NCBI GenBank assembly: GCA_018828585.1
Contig: JAHJVW010000128.1
Span: 1-64,000, forward strand
Length of the DNA: 64,000 bases
Direction of reading: 5' to 3'
Source: Bacteroidota bacterium
Lineage (GTDB): Bacteria; Bacteroidota; Bacteroidia; Sphingobacteriales; Sphingobacteriaceae
Within the stretch, counting starts at the first letter, position 1; the number at the start of each line of letters is the position of its first letter. Below the pieces are notes generated by a model. It searched no databases. It had not been told where the DNA came from and saw nothing but the letters and a program-made list of their open reading frames with translations. This document shows, piece by piece, positions 1 through 8,797 of this stretch. The translations under genes were made by a program, and so were the position numbers.

Positions 1-445
1 CAACTTAACGGGTACCTACAATTTTGTAAATGCCTTTTTACCAAATCTAACTTTATCAAAAAATAAAGTCAAACATATTTTAATTACTTCATCTGTTTTG
101 GCAAGGTTGGGGGTTGTAAATTACACGGCTTACTGCGCATCTAAAGCAGGTTTATTGGGCTTAATGCGGTCTTGGGCGATGGAGTTTGCGCCTAAAAATA
201 TTTTGGTAAATGCGATTGCGCCAGGTTGGGTAGACACCGATATGGCGCAACAAGGTTTGCAAGGCATAGCCGATGGAATTGGAATTAGCAAAGCTGAGTT
301 TTTTGATATGGCGATGCAAAGCGTTCCGTTGAAAAAGATGAGCCAGCCACAAGAAATTGCCGATTTGGTTTCTTATTTATTAAAGCAAAAGTCCATCACC
401 GGCCAAACTATTGATATTAATGCAGGGTCTGTGATGAATAGTTAA
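1..445 (+). CDS. SDR family oxidoreductase, 5'-truncated by window edge
   Basis: Frame is open from base 2 (NLTGTYNFVNAFLPN...ILITSSVLARLGVVNYTAYCASKAGLLGL); YxxSK catalytic motif and C-terminal SITGQTIDINAG typical of SDRs. Confidence 0.93.
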   Translation, partial: NLTGTYNFVNAFLPNLTLSKNKVKHILITSSVLARLGVVNYTAYCASKAGLLGLMRSWAMEFAPKNILVNAIAPGWVDTDMAQQGLQGIADGIGISKAEFFDMAMQSVPLKKMSQPQEIADLVSYLLKQKSITGQTIDINAGSVMNS

Positions 446-639
446 TTCTAGCAAAAAGAATGAAAGGCAAAGATTTTTATGTCCTATTTGTTGACGAAAC
501 TTTAACAAATTCTTAAAGTTCTAAATTCTACATTTGCGGCGAAATTAAGTGCCATGAAACCTATATGGGCTTGCGGCATATAAAATGCTATGAAATAAGC
601 CCATATATGCTTTATAGCCTATAAAATCAAATATCACTA

Positions 640-774
640 ATGAAAAAAGAAATTAGATTTGTTATTCAGTTTATAGGAATCTCCGTTTTATCATTGGTGA
701 TTGCCTGTTCTTTAAGCTCTACAAAAACGCATCATCGAGAAATAAAAAAAATAGAAGTCAAGAAAAATCGTTAA
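640..774 (+). CDS. Small putative lipoprotein (44 aa), not in the ORF track
   Basis: ATG at 640, translation MKKEIRFVIQFIGISVLSLVIACSLSSTKTHHREIKKIEVKKNR*; hydrophobic signal and lipobox-like VIAC. Confidence 0.55.
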   Translation: MKKEIRFVIQFIGISVLSLVIACSLSSTKTHHREIKKIEVKKNR

Positions 775-1757
775 ACCAAAGGAAGTTCGATTTCCTCTGC
801 TGGTAAAAAAGCTCCATTGTCATCCAATAAATAAGTCTTTGGTTTTTCAGGGTTTTTAATGATTTCTAAAAGCAGGAAATTCCATCTTTTCCAGAAATTT
901 TCTACCACTTGCCCATAAATTTTAAAATTCCAATTATCGAAAATTGGTTTGGCATCCATTCCTCTTAAAGGCATTGCTTCTATAAAAATGGCTTCATCCG
1001 TTGGAATAATGTGATATTCGGGTAAACGATTAAATAGATACGCCGAGTAAAAAACTCGGGCACAAAGCTCTTCAAACTGGATAGGATGTAAGGTTTTTCC
1101 TTCGATTTTATTCCAGATTTCTTCGTGGTATTTTTTATTTGCTCCGTTATCCTGCAGGTTAACCAGCAGACCAAAATCTTTCATCCGCAAAGAGAATGTA
1201 AGGGTATTGATTTCATCGCGGTAAGCAAATTCATCTTCGTCATTATTCACTTTACAGATGAAAATACTGTAGGGCTTAAAATCTTCAAAAACCACATTTT
1301 GATTTACCGATTGTAGCATGGTATGTACAGCGCCAAATTTATGAATCAGACTTTGGGAAATATTAAATCCTTCAGCAAAAGCATTTTGTTGTTTAATTGC
1401 GGCTTGAATTTCTTTGAAAATAAGACCATAAACCATTTTCGCTACCCATTTGAAAATTAGGGTTTCGTCTAAACTTTTCACTCCATCAAATCCTTTTTCA
1501 AAAGCTTGCTGAATTTGCCTTTCTAAAACTTCAAAATTGTTTTTAACATGAGAGGAACAAGGTATTTTGATATCGGCGTAAGTCAAAAAACTTTCATCCA
1601 ACATCTTAAAAGGCTTCTCATCTAGCTGGTAAGAATCAGATAGCCAATCTGCGAAAATGGAAAGCGTTTCCCCTGAATTTATTTTTTCACCACTCAAAAA
1701 ACAATGGTTATCATCAAAACGCATTTTCTGAAACGGGTGATAGAGCGACTGCAGCAT
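771..1757 (-). CDS. Hypothetical protein (328 aa)
   Basis: Long ORF; no family recognised. Confidence 0.75.
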   Translation of the reverse strand: MLQSLYHPFQKMRFDDNHCFLSGEKINSGETLSIFADWLSDSYQLDEKPFKMLDESFLTYADIKIPCSSHVKNNFEVLERQIQQAFEKGFDGVKSLDETLIFKWVAKMVYGLIFKEIQAAIKQQNAFAEGFNISQSLIHKFGAVHTMLQSVNQNVVFEDFKPYSIFICKVNNDEDEFAYRDEINTLTFSLRMKDFGLLVNLQDNGANKKYHEEIWNKIEGKTLHPIQFEELCARVFYSAYLFNRLPEYHIIPTDEAIFIEAMPLRGMDAKPIFDNWNFKIYGQVVENFWKRWNFLLLEIIKNPEKPKTYLLDDNGAFLPAEEIELPLV

Positions 1758-1798
1758 TTTGCAAAATTACAAATTTGCAATTGGTAGATTAGTAATGT

Positions 1799-2398
1799 TT
1801 ATGCCATCATTTTCCTAAAAGTGAGGTTAATTCTTGGTTTCAATATTTTTTTACTTTTGGGTAAATAATGCTGCCAATACTTTTGTGTTTCGCCTTTCAT
1901 TTCTAGTAAACTTCCACCTTCTAAAATCAAAGCAATATTTTGTTTGTTTTCTTTGTGCTTTAAACTAAATTTTCTTCCGGCTCCAAAACTTAAAGAGGCA
2001 ATACTACTATTGGGAACAATAGATTTCTCATCATCACTATGCCAACCCATTCCTTCTTCTCCGTTGTGATATAAGTTTAATAAACAAGCATTATAGTTTT
2101 CATTGGTAATTTCTTCGACCTTGGTTTTCAAGTTCAACAATTCGTTGGTAAAAGCTAAACCCACTTTTGTGCTTTTTGAATAGGTATAAGAAATTCCGTC
2201 TTCAGCAAACCAAGCCACCTTTCGTTTAGTGATTATTCGTTTTCCAAAAATAAAAACCTCGTCACTTTCCCATGGAATTTCAGTTAATAAATAATTATGA
2301 AACTTGCTGATTTCATTTTCATCAAAAACTCGTGGATGATAATAAACCACCCCATCAAAAGGTAAAAAGTTAAGCGGTAATTTTTCATTAGGCTTCAT
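1799..2398 (-). CDS. AlkB-like alpha-ketoglutarate-dependent dioxygenase
   Basis: NLYHNGEEGMGWHSDDE (HxD) and PRINLTFR motifs, 199 aa. Confidence 0.9.
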   Translation of the reverse strand: MKPNEKLPLNFLPFDGVVYYHPRVFDENEISKFHNYLLTEIPWESDEVFIFGKRIITKRKVAWFAEDGISYTYSKSTKVGLAFTNELLNLKTKVEEITNENYNACLLNLYHNGEEGMGWHSDDEKSIVPNSSIASLSFGAGRKFSLKHKENKQNIALILEGGSLLEMKGETQKYWQHYLPKSKKILKPRINLTFRKMMA

Positions 2399-2469
2399 TT
2401 TTGCACTCCTTTTTAAATCAATTTAAGCTGTAAGCTGTTGCAATTTACAAAGACTAAAATCAAAAAATT

Positions 2470-2754
2470 ATGAAAGCCACTTGGAACGGACAAACAATTG
2501 CCGAAAGTAAACACACTATTGTTATTGAGAACAACCATTACTTTCCCGAATCAGACATTAAAAAGGAATTCTTTAAATCTTCTGAAACGCATAGCACCTG
2601 CCCTTGGAAAGGTGTCGCCTCTTATTATAGTATAGCTGTTAACGGACAAGAAAATAAGGATGCCGCATGGTATTATCCCGAACCTAAAGACGCAGCCAAA
2701 GAGATTAAAAATTATGTGGCTTTTTGGAAGGGCGTAAAAGTAGAACAATCATGA
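2470..2754 (+). CDS. DUF427 domain-containing protein
   Basis: KATWNGQTIAES...YYFPESDI...WKGVASYYSI...AWYYPEPKDAA pattern. Confidence 0.88.
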   Translation: MKATWNGQTIAESKHTIVIENNHYFPESDIKKEFFKSSETHSTCPWKGVASYYSIAVNGQENKDAAWYYPEPKDAAKEIKNYVAFWKGVKVEQS

Positions 2755-4124
2755 AAAATTTTGATGCCATAGTGATTGGGGCTGGGCAAGCTGGGGTGCC
2801 TTTAGCTAAAAAGCTAGCTCAGGCTGGAAAAAAAGTAGCCGTTATAGAGAAAAGGTGGATTGGTGGAACTTGTATTAACGATGGTTGCTCTTCAACAAAA
2901 ACTATGATTGCATCTGCTCGTGTGGCTCATTTAACTAGAAATGGAAAAAGATGGGGTGTTGAAACTGACTGTGTTAACATCAATTATAAAACCATATTGG
3001 CCAGAAAAAATGAGATTGTGGAATCTTTTAGAGGCGGTGCAACGAAAGGATTGGAGAATGCTCCTAATTTGGAAATTATTTTTGGTAACGCTTCTTTTAT
3101 CGATCATCATCAAATACTGATTAAATCTGATGAAGGAGAAATTGAAATAGAAGGAGAATTGATTTTTATTAATACGGGTTGTTCACCTCATATTCCCGAA
3201 ATTGAAGGAGTAAAAGAAACGGAATATCTTACTTCTACCTCTTTACTCGAATTAGAAGAAATTCCAAAGCATCTAATTATTGTTGGTGGTGGTTATATCT
3301 CACTAGAAATGGGACAAATGATGAGTCGTTTTGGTGCAAAAGTCACCATCCTCGAAAGAGGAAAAACGCTATTACCTAAAGAAGATGATGACGTTTGCGA
3401 AGTGATTACAGAAGTTTTCAAAAAAGAAGGCATAGCGGTTCATACACATGCTGAAGTAACTGCCATCAGTGGGAAGCAACAGAAAAAAGTGACTGCCAAT
3501 ATTAAAGGCAAGGAGCAAACTTTTACGGGCAGTCATATTCTCTTGGCATCCGGCAGAGCGCCACAAACTAAAACCTTGAGATTGACATTTGCTGGCGTGG
3601 AGACCGATGAAAGAGGTTATATTAAAGTTGATGAAAAACTAAAAACGACCGCTCCAAATATTTATGCTTTGGGAGATGTTAAAGGTGGACCTGCTTTTAC
3701 ACAAATTGCTTACAATGATTTCGTAATAGTTAGTAAAAACCTTTTAGAAAAAGGAGACATGACAACTAAGGGTAGACCTATTCCCTATTGTATGTTTACT
3801 GATCCTCAATTGGGCCGTGTTGGTCTTTCAGAAACACAAGCCAAAGAAAAGGGGCTTAATTATAAAGTAGCAAAAATACCAATGATTCATGTTGCCCGAG
3901 CTTTAGAAACTGGCGAAACTGCAGGATATATAAAGGCAATTGTTGATGCAGATAGTAAACAAATTTTAGGCGCCGCAGTAGTTGGAACGGAGGGTGGAGA
4001 AATCATGTCTATTTTACAAATTGCCATGTTGGGGAACATCACTTATGAACAAATTCGCTATAATATTTTTGCCCATCCGCTATATGCCGAATCGCTCAAT
4101 AACTTATTCATGTCTTTCGATTAA
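2751..4124 (+). CDS. FAD-dependent pyridine nucleotide-disulfide oxidoreductase (mercuric reductase/Lpd-like)
   Basis: GAGQAGVPLA, GGTCINDGCSSTK (CxxxxC redox pair), GGGYISLEMG, Pyr_redox_dim C-terminus; ATG at 2751 preferred over track start 2724. Confidence 0.92.
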   Translation: MKNFDAIVIGAGQAGVPLAKKLAQAGKKVAVIEKRWIGGTCINDGCSSTKTMIASARVAHLTRNGKRWGVETDCVNINYKTILARKNEIVESFRGGATKGLENAPNLEIIFGNASFIDHHQILIKSDEGEIEIEGELIFINTGCSPHIPEIEGVKETEYLTSTSLLELEEIPKHLIIVGGGYISLEMGQMMSRFGAKVTILERGKTLLPKEDDDVCEVITEVFKKEGIAVHTHAEVTAISGKQQKKVTANIKGKEQTFTGSHILLASGRAPQTKTLRLTFAGVETDERGYIKVDEKLKTTAPNIYALGDVKGGPAFTQIAYNDFVIVSKNLLEKGDMTTKGRPIPYCMFTDPQLGRVGLSETQAKEKGLNYKVAKIPMIHVARALETGETAGYIKAIVDADSKQILGAAVVGTEGGEIMSILQIAMLGNITYEQIRYNIFAHPLYAESLNNLFMSFD

Positions 4125-4341
4125 AATGATAAAACACTGCTGTTCTGTACTTAAAAATCAATAGATTGGTCCAAAATCGAGGTATTCTAGCGCATTTTAC
4201 TCATTTGACATTCTTACCTGCTGAGTAATAATTCTCAAGATTTTTCAATAGCCAAAATAATTCTGCTGCTTTTTAAAATAAATAAATGGCAATATTTTTA
4301 ACATTACTCTGTTTTATTAAGAAAATCTAAAAATTAAAAGA

Positions 4342-4923
4342 ATGAAAAAGTTATTATTAGTTGCGTTTGCAGTATTGATGACCTCGGCTGGGGCGTTTGC
4401 ACAGTTTCATTTAGGAGCTAAAGCAGGATTAAATTATAATACCATTAAAGCACAAGACAACCAGTTTAATGAGTCTGGTGTTTTAGGTTATCAAATTGGT
4501 GTTTGGGCCAGAGTTGGAAAGAGTTTTTATTTACAACCAGAAATCTATGTTGGGTCTAAAGGCTCTAATATCACCTTTTCTACAGGTTCTACTACTACAC
4601 AAGAAAAGCAAAAATTCACCACCCTAGATGTCCCTCTATTGCTAGGAACCAGAATTGGCTCTGACAAATTGAATTTAAGGTTAATGGCTGGTCCATCCTT
4701 TCAGTTTTTATTGGATGATAATAGTAGCGCTTTTTCACAAGCCACCAATCCTGACTTTTATAAATACAAAACTTTTGTAACCAATGGACAGGTTGGCGCA
4801 GGAGTTGATTTAGGCAATATTTCTGTTGACTTAAGATATGAAGCTAGCTTACAAGATATCAATAAAAATAACGGACAAAAGCAAAGTTTACTACACTTAA
4901 GTTTAGGTTTTAAATTCTTTTAA
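4342..4923 (+). CDS. Porin family / outer membrane beta-barrel protein
   Basis: Signal peptide, FHLGAKAGLNYNTI...LSLGFKFF C-terminal strand. Confidence 0.88.
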   Translation: MKKLLLVAFAVLMTSAGAFAQFHLGAKAGLNYNTIKAQDNQFNESGVLGYQIGVWARVGKSFYLQPEIYVGSKGSNITFSTGSTTTQEKQKFTTLDVPLLLGTRIGSDKLNLRLMAGPSFQFLLDDNSSAFSQATNPDFYKYKTFVTNGQVGAGVDLGNISVDLRYEASLQDINKNNGQKQSLLHLSLGFKFF

Positions 4924-4935
4924 GAATTTTAAGAG

Positions 4936-4979
4936 CATTAAAAAGCCATCCACGAAATTTCGTGGATGGCTTTTTAATG
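4936..4979. terminator. Bidirectional terminator, perfect palindrome
   Basis: cattaaaaagccatccacgaaa|tttcgtggatggctttttaatg: 22-bp arms, no spacer, between convergent genes. Confidence 0.88.
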
Positions 4980-4982
4980 AAT

Positions 4983-5633
4983 TTATTTACAGTCTGCCAA
5001 TAGCATAGCATTTCTTTCTTTCCCCCAATCTGGCATCATTTCGTTTGTTGGTTTAAAAGCTTCAAACTTTTTAGCTGCTTCTGTTAATAATGGTTTTGCG
5101 GCATCTTTACCTCCACCAAAAGCTTCTGGAGTATAGAATGTGTTTTGTGCAATAACAAAATAAGGACGTGGATTTTCTGGGTTTAATGCTTTTGCTTTTT
5201 CTAAATAGCCCATTGCCTCGCCCATTCCATTTTGCATACGAGCCATTGGGTTTACATATATTTTCATGAAACTGATATACCCTTTAAGTGCCCATATTTC
5301 GCCTTCAGCTGGTTTTAAGATTTCAGCTTTTCCAACTAATTCTAATGCTTTATCTAAAACGGCATCTTTCTCGTTTGGGTCTTGTAAGGTTGTATTGTTA
5401 ATTAACTGACTATAAGCAGCGTAGTAATAAGGTAACCATTCCGTTTTTGCTATTCCTCCGATTCGCTCGAATTGGTTAGAAGCTGCAACATAATCTGCTC
5501 CTGTTTTGGCATCGTTAAACGATTGTAAAGCATTTTTCATGGCTGCCACATACTTTGCATCTTGTGCGTTTGTTACTGATGCAAATAATATTACGATTAA
5601 TGTAATAATGGTGGTTTTTAAGTCCTTTTTCAT
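4983..5633 (-). CDS. TPR-like secreted hypothetical protein
   Basis: Signal peptide (TLIVILFASVTNAQ), helical repeat-like sequence, 216 aa. Confidence 0.7.
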   Translation of the reverse strand: MKKDLKTTIITLIVILFASVTNAQDAKYVAAMKNALQSFNDAKTGADYVAASNQFERIGGIAKTEWLPYYYAAYSQLINNTTLQDPNEKDAVLDKALELVGKAEILKPAEGEIWALKGYISFMKIYVNPMARMQNGMGEAMGYLEKAKALNPENPRPYFVIAQNTFYTPEAFGGGKDAAKPLLTEAAKKFEAFKPTNEMMPDWGKERNAMLLADCK

Positions 5634-5692
5634 GATTTTTTATTTGGTTAATTTGTGATGAGTTGAATAGTTTATTGGTAAAAAATGATATT

Positions 5693-7798
5693 TTAGTTTT
5701 TATATGTATTGTCTCCAATGGTGATGAACATCCCTAAAAAGATACTTCTGAGTGCTGGTGGTTGAATAGCTTCTCGGTATTGCCCGTCAGTTGAATAATG
5801 ATAACCATAAACATTTTTAAATCCCGGTAAGTTGCTAACTGAAGCATAGATAACAGTATATTTATTGAAAACCCTAGTGAGGTAACTTACATTTACACTT
5901 AAATTCTGATACGTTTTGGTTTTATCGCTCATAAATTCAATAGCATTTGGATTGTAAAATGGGCGACCAGAAGCAACACTATAAGTTGCACCAACATAAG
6001 ATTTCAGTTTAGAAAAGAATTGCTTGTAAACAATGTTTAAACTGTGTTTTGCACCGAAATCTGGTGTTACTTCTGTTGGATAATTTCTAAAATCTCTTTT
6101 GGTATCTAAGTAGGAATAAGATATCCAATAGTCTACCCCTTTAAAAGTTTTTTTATCCCTCCAGAATAAATCAATCCCTCTAGCATATCCAAATCCATTG
6201 TTGTTTAAATTGGGTGTTGATTTAACTAAATCAGCATATTTTTTATAATAAGCTTCAATTCTAAAGGTTTGTCCATTTGCCATTTTCTGAAAATTAGCTA
6301 GGTAATGTGTTGCTTTTTGGAAACCTAACTGATTGGTTTGAACCAAATATTGATCTTCTGGATTTTGAAAAAACTCACCATAAGCCAATGAAACCTGACT
6401 GGATTTTCCTGTTTTATAAGCCAGTGATAAACGTGGTGCCAAATTATTTAGATTTAAATAAGATGAATGCTCCGCCCTTAAGCCAACCCTGGCGACCAAT
6501 GCGTTGGAAAGAAAAATATCGCTTTCTGCGTAGGCAGAGAATAATTGGTCGTTGTACGCTCTTGATAATCCATTCCAAGATTCATCGCGGTGACTATTTA
6601 GCCAGTCGCCGCCAAATTTGAGGGTTGATAATTGTCCAATGTATCTAGTAAAAGTAGTTTTGCCTTGTAACAGTCTGTCTTGGCGACCATAACTATTGAT
6701 AGCTTGTAAACCAATATCCTTATTGTTGCTTGCAGAAAATCCTGAGATAATTTTCCAATCGTTCCCGATATAATCCTGATAAGTTAAATTGGTATAAAAA
6801 TTATTGTTTGTATTGCTAAACAAGCTTTTTTGTTGTGAATTTAAATCAGCTGTGTTTAAGCTTACCTCTGATTTTGAATATTCTGAGTAAGACTTTAACA
6901 TTCCGGTTTTAGATGTTTTCCATTTATAAATAACAGTTCCACCTGCAGATGCAGGTTCTGTATTCCAATCTGTTTCTTGTTTGAAAATAGAGAATGCTGG
7001 TTTTAAATTGATATAACTTCCGCCGATGCTTAAGGCTGAATTTTTAAATCTGATGGTTTGATCTATTCCCAAGCCTACCGTCATTACCGAAACATCTGTA
7101 GTTGTTTTTTCGGGTAAATCTTTGCTTTCTAATATCAATGCTGATGATAAAGCCTGGCCATAAACAGCCGAATATCCACCCGCTGAGAAAGTTGTTCCTT
7201 TAAATAAAAATGGGCTAAATCTTCCTCTTGAAGCGATATCTGGTAATTGTGTATTGAAAGGGTTTTTCACTAACAATCCATCGAAATAGGTATTGGTTTC
7301 TGCTGCTGACCCTCCCCTTACAAATAAACCACTTTCTCCTGCTGCTGGCTGTGTGCCAGGTAAAGTTTGCAATGCCGCATAAACATCTGCCTGTGCACCT
7401 GCCGTGGTGGCTACATCTAAAGAATTTAAAACCACTCCTTTTTTAGAATCACTGGCTTCAAATGTTCCAGCTGTAATGGTCACTGCGTTTAAAGCGTTAA
7501 GTTTTTCCTTTAATATTAAATTGAGTTGTAAAGTTGTTCCTTTTAGGATGATTTTAGTACTATCAGTTCCAAATCCAATTGCCGAAAAAACCAACCACTG
7601 TTCTCCACTTTCGTTTGATTTAAAAGTGAATTTTCCAGTACTATCAGAACTTGTGCCATCGTACGAATCCTTAATAGAAATGCTAACTCCCGATATTGGA
7701 TTGGATTTGGCATCCTTTACAATTCCATTGATCATGGTTTGTGCTTGGCTTTCGCCGATGATAATAAAAAGTGTAAAGAATAAAATAAGCTTTTTCAT
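5693..7798 (-). CDS. TonB-dependent receptor with N-terminal carboxypeptidase-like domain
   Basis: Signal peptide, MINGIVKDAKSNPISGVSISIKDS, plug domain (LPGTQPAAGESGLFVRGGSAAETNTYFDGLLV), beta-barrel. Confidence 0.92.
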   Translation of the reverse strand: MKKLILFFTLFIIIGESQAQTMINGIVKDAKSNPISGVSISIKDSYDGTSSDSTGKFTFKSNESGEQWLVFSAIGFGTDSTKIILKGTTLQLNLILKEKLNALNAVTITAGTFEASDSKKGVVLNSLDVATTAGAQADVYAALQTLPGTQPAAGESGLFVRGGSAAETNTYFDGLLVKNPFNTQLPDIASRGRFSPFLFKGTTFSAGGYSAVYGQALSSALILESKDLPEKTTTDVSVMTVGLGIDQTIRFKNSALSIGGSYINLKPAFSIFKQETDWNTEPASAGGTVIYKWKTSKTGMLKSYSEYSKSEVSLNTADLNSQQKSLFSNTNNNFYTNLTYQDYIGNDWKIISGFSASNNKDIGLQAINSYGRQDRLLQGKTTFTRYIGQLSTLKFGGDWLNSHRDESWNGLSRAYNDQLFSAYAESDIFLSNALVARVGLRAEHSSYLNLNNLAPRLSLAYKTGKSSQVSLAYGEFFQNPEDQYLVQTNQLGFQKATHYLANFQKMANGQTFRIEAYYKKYADLVKSTPNLNNNGFGYARGIDLFWRDKKTFKGVDYWISYSYLDTKRDFRNYPTEVTPDFGAKHSLNIVYKQFFSKLKSYVGATYSVASGRPFYNPNAIEFMSDKTKTYQNLSVNVSYLTRVFNKYTVIYASVSNLPGFKNVYGYHYSTDGQYREAIQPPALRSIFLGMFITIGDNTYKN

Positions 7799-7905
7799 AT
7801 CGTTGTAATTGTTTAACGATATAAAAGTGTGGCTTTAGTGGTTCTTTAAAAAGGTGTTTTAGACGAGCGGCGGAGAATAGAAGGTGAACGGAGGAATTTT
7901 TAGGA

Positions 7906-7940
7906 TAAAAAAAATCTCCATCCTAGAAAGATGGAGATTT
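7906..7940 (-). terminator. Rho-independent terminator downstream of the DUF4397 gene
   Basis: aaatctccatc/gatggagattt stem; on minus strand followed by a T-rich tract. Confidence 0.75.
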
Positions 7941-7961
7941 GAATACCTTTTATGTAAGAAG

Positions 7962-8774
7962 CTATCTATTTACAATTAATGTAAGTCCGGGAGCAGCCGC
8001 AACAGTTCTTGCTGGAGTAAAACCAGGAATGGTATAGGTTGCATTAAAACCTCTTGAAAAATAAGTATAAGCCTTACCTGCAACAGCTGTTAGATTTATA
8101 GATGAACCTACATTAGTGTTGGTACCAGTAGATTTTAGTTGAAACTGATAAGGAGTTCCTACAGCAGTTGCATCAATAGCGATAAAATCTTTAGAAGTTC
8201 CTTTCGCAACATTAGAAAAAATTGCAGTTGATGATGTAGGATTAACTGCCCCATCAGGAATTACACCTGAATAGAAATCCATCGCTGTTCCATCTGGCAT
8301 TGCGTTAACAAATCTAATGAACGCCTTTCCTGCTGTTTGAACTGGTATTTTATCTTCTATTAATAATCCAGATATTGTTGCCCCAGGAGAGCCTACCACA
8401 AAAATGCTGTAATATTTATCAGCTTCAAATGTTGAGGCATTTGTTGATAAAACATTTCCATATGCAATATTTGGTGCAGTAGTTGGAATTGTAGCTGGTG
8501 TATTAACTACGGCTTTTACTGTTAAGCTTCCAGGTGATGATAAGCTATATTCAGTAAGCGGAAAACGGCTTATGAAAGCTATTGTGCTCCCATTAATTTT
8601 TACATCATTTACCAATACATCAAGATTTGGCGATCCAGGTAATGCATTAACAACAGTAATTCTGGTTTTATTAGTTACAATTTCTTGTGTAGGTTTAATC
8701 TCATTCTTATCACAAGCACTGATGATTATGCTTATCGAGAAGATGATGGACCATATTTTATATGTTATTTTCAT
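7962..8774 (-). CDS. DUF4397 domain-containing lipoprotein
   Basis: Lipobox IISAC; TRITVVNALPGSPNLDVLVNDVKI...FIRFVNAMPDGTAMDFY. Confidence 0.85.
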   Translation of the reverse strand: MKITYKIWSIIFSISIIISACDKNEIKPTQEIVTNKTRITVVNALPGSPNLDVLVNDVKINGSTIAFISRFPLTEYSLSSPGSLTVKAVVNTPATIPTTAPNIAYGNVLSTNASTFEADKYYSIFVVGSPGATISGLLIEDKIPVQTAGKAFIRFVNAMPDGTAMDFYSGVIPDGAVNPTSSTAIFSNVAKGTSKDFIAIDATAVGTPYQFQLKSTGTNTNVGSSINLTAVAGKAYTYFSRGFNATYTIPGFTPARTVAAAPGLTLIVNR

Positions 8775-8797
8775 GATTATTTCTTTAAGATTAACAT

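Noticed and set aside
3982-4164. 60-aa ORF overlapping the end of the reductase gene
   Set aside because: Out-of-frame overlap with a well-supported CDS; no conserved features seen.
6307-6621. Plus-strand ORF (also 7404-7808)
   Set aside because: Antisense to the TonB-dependent receptor; no independent support.
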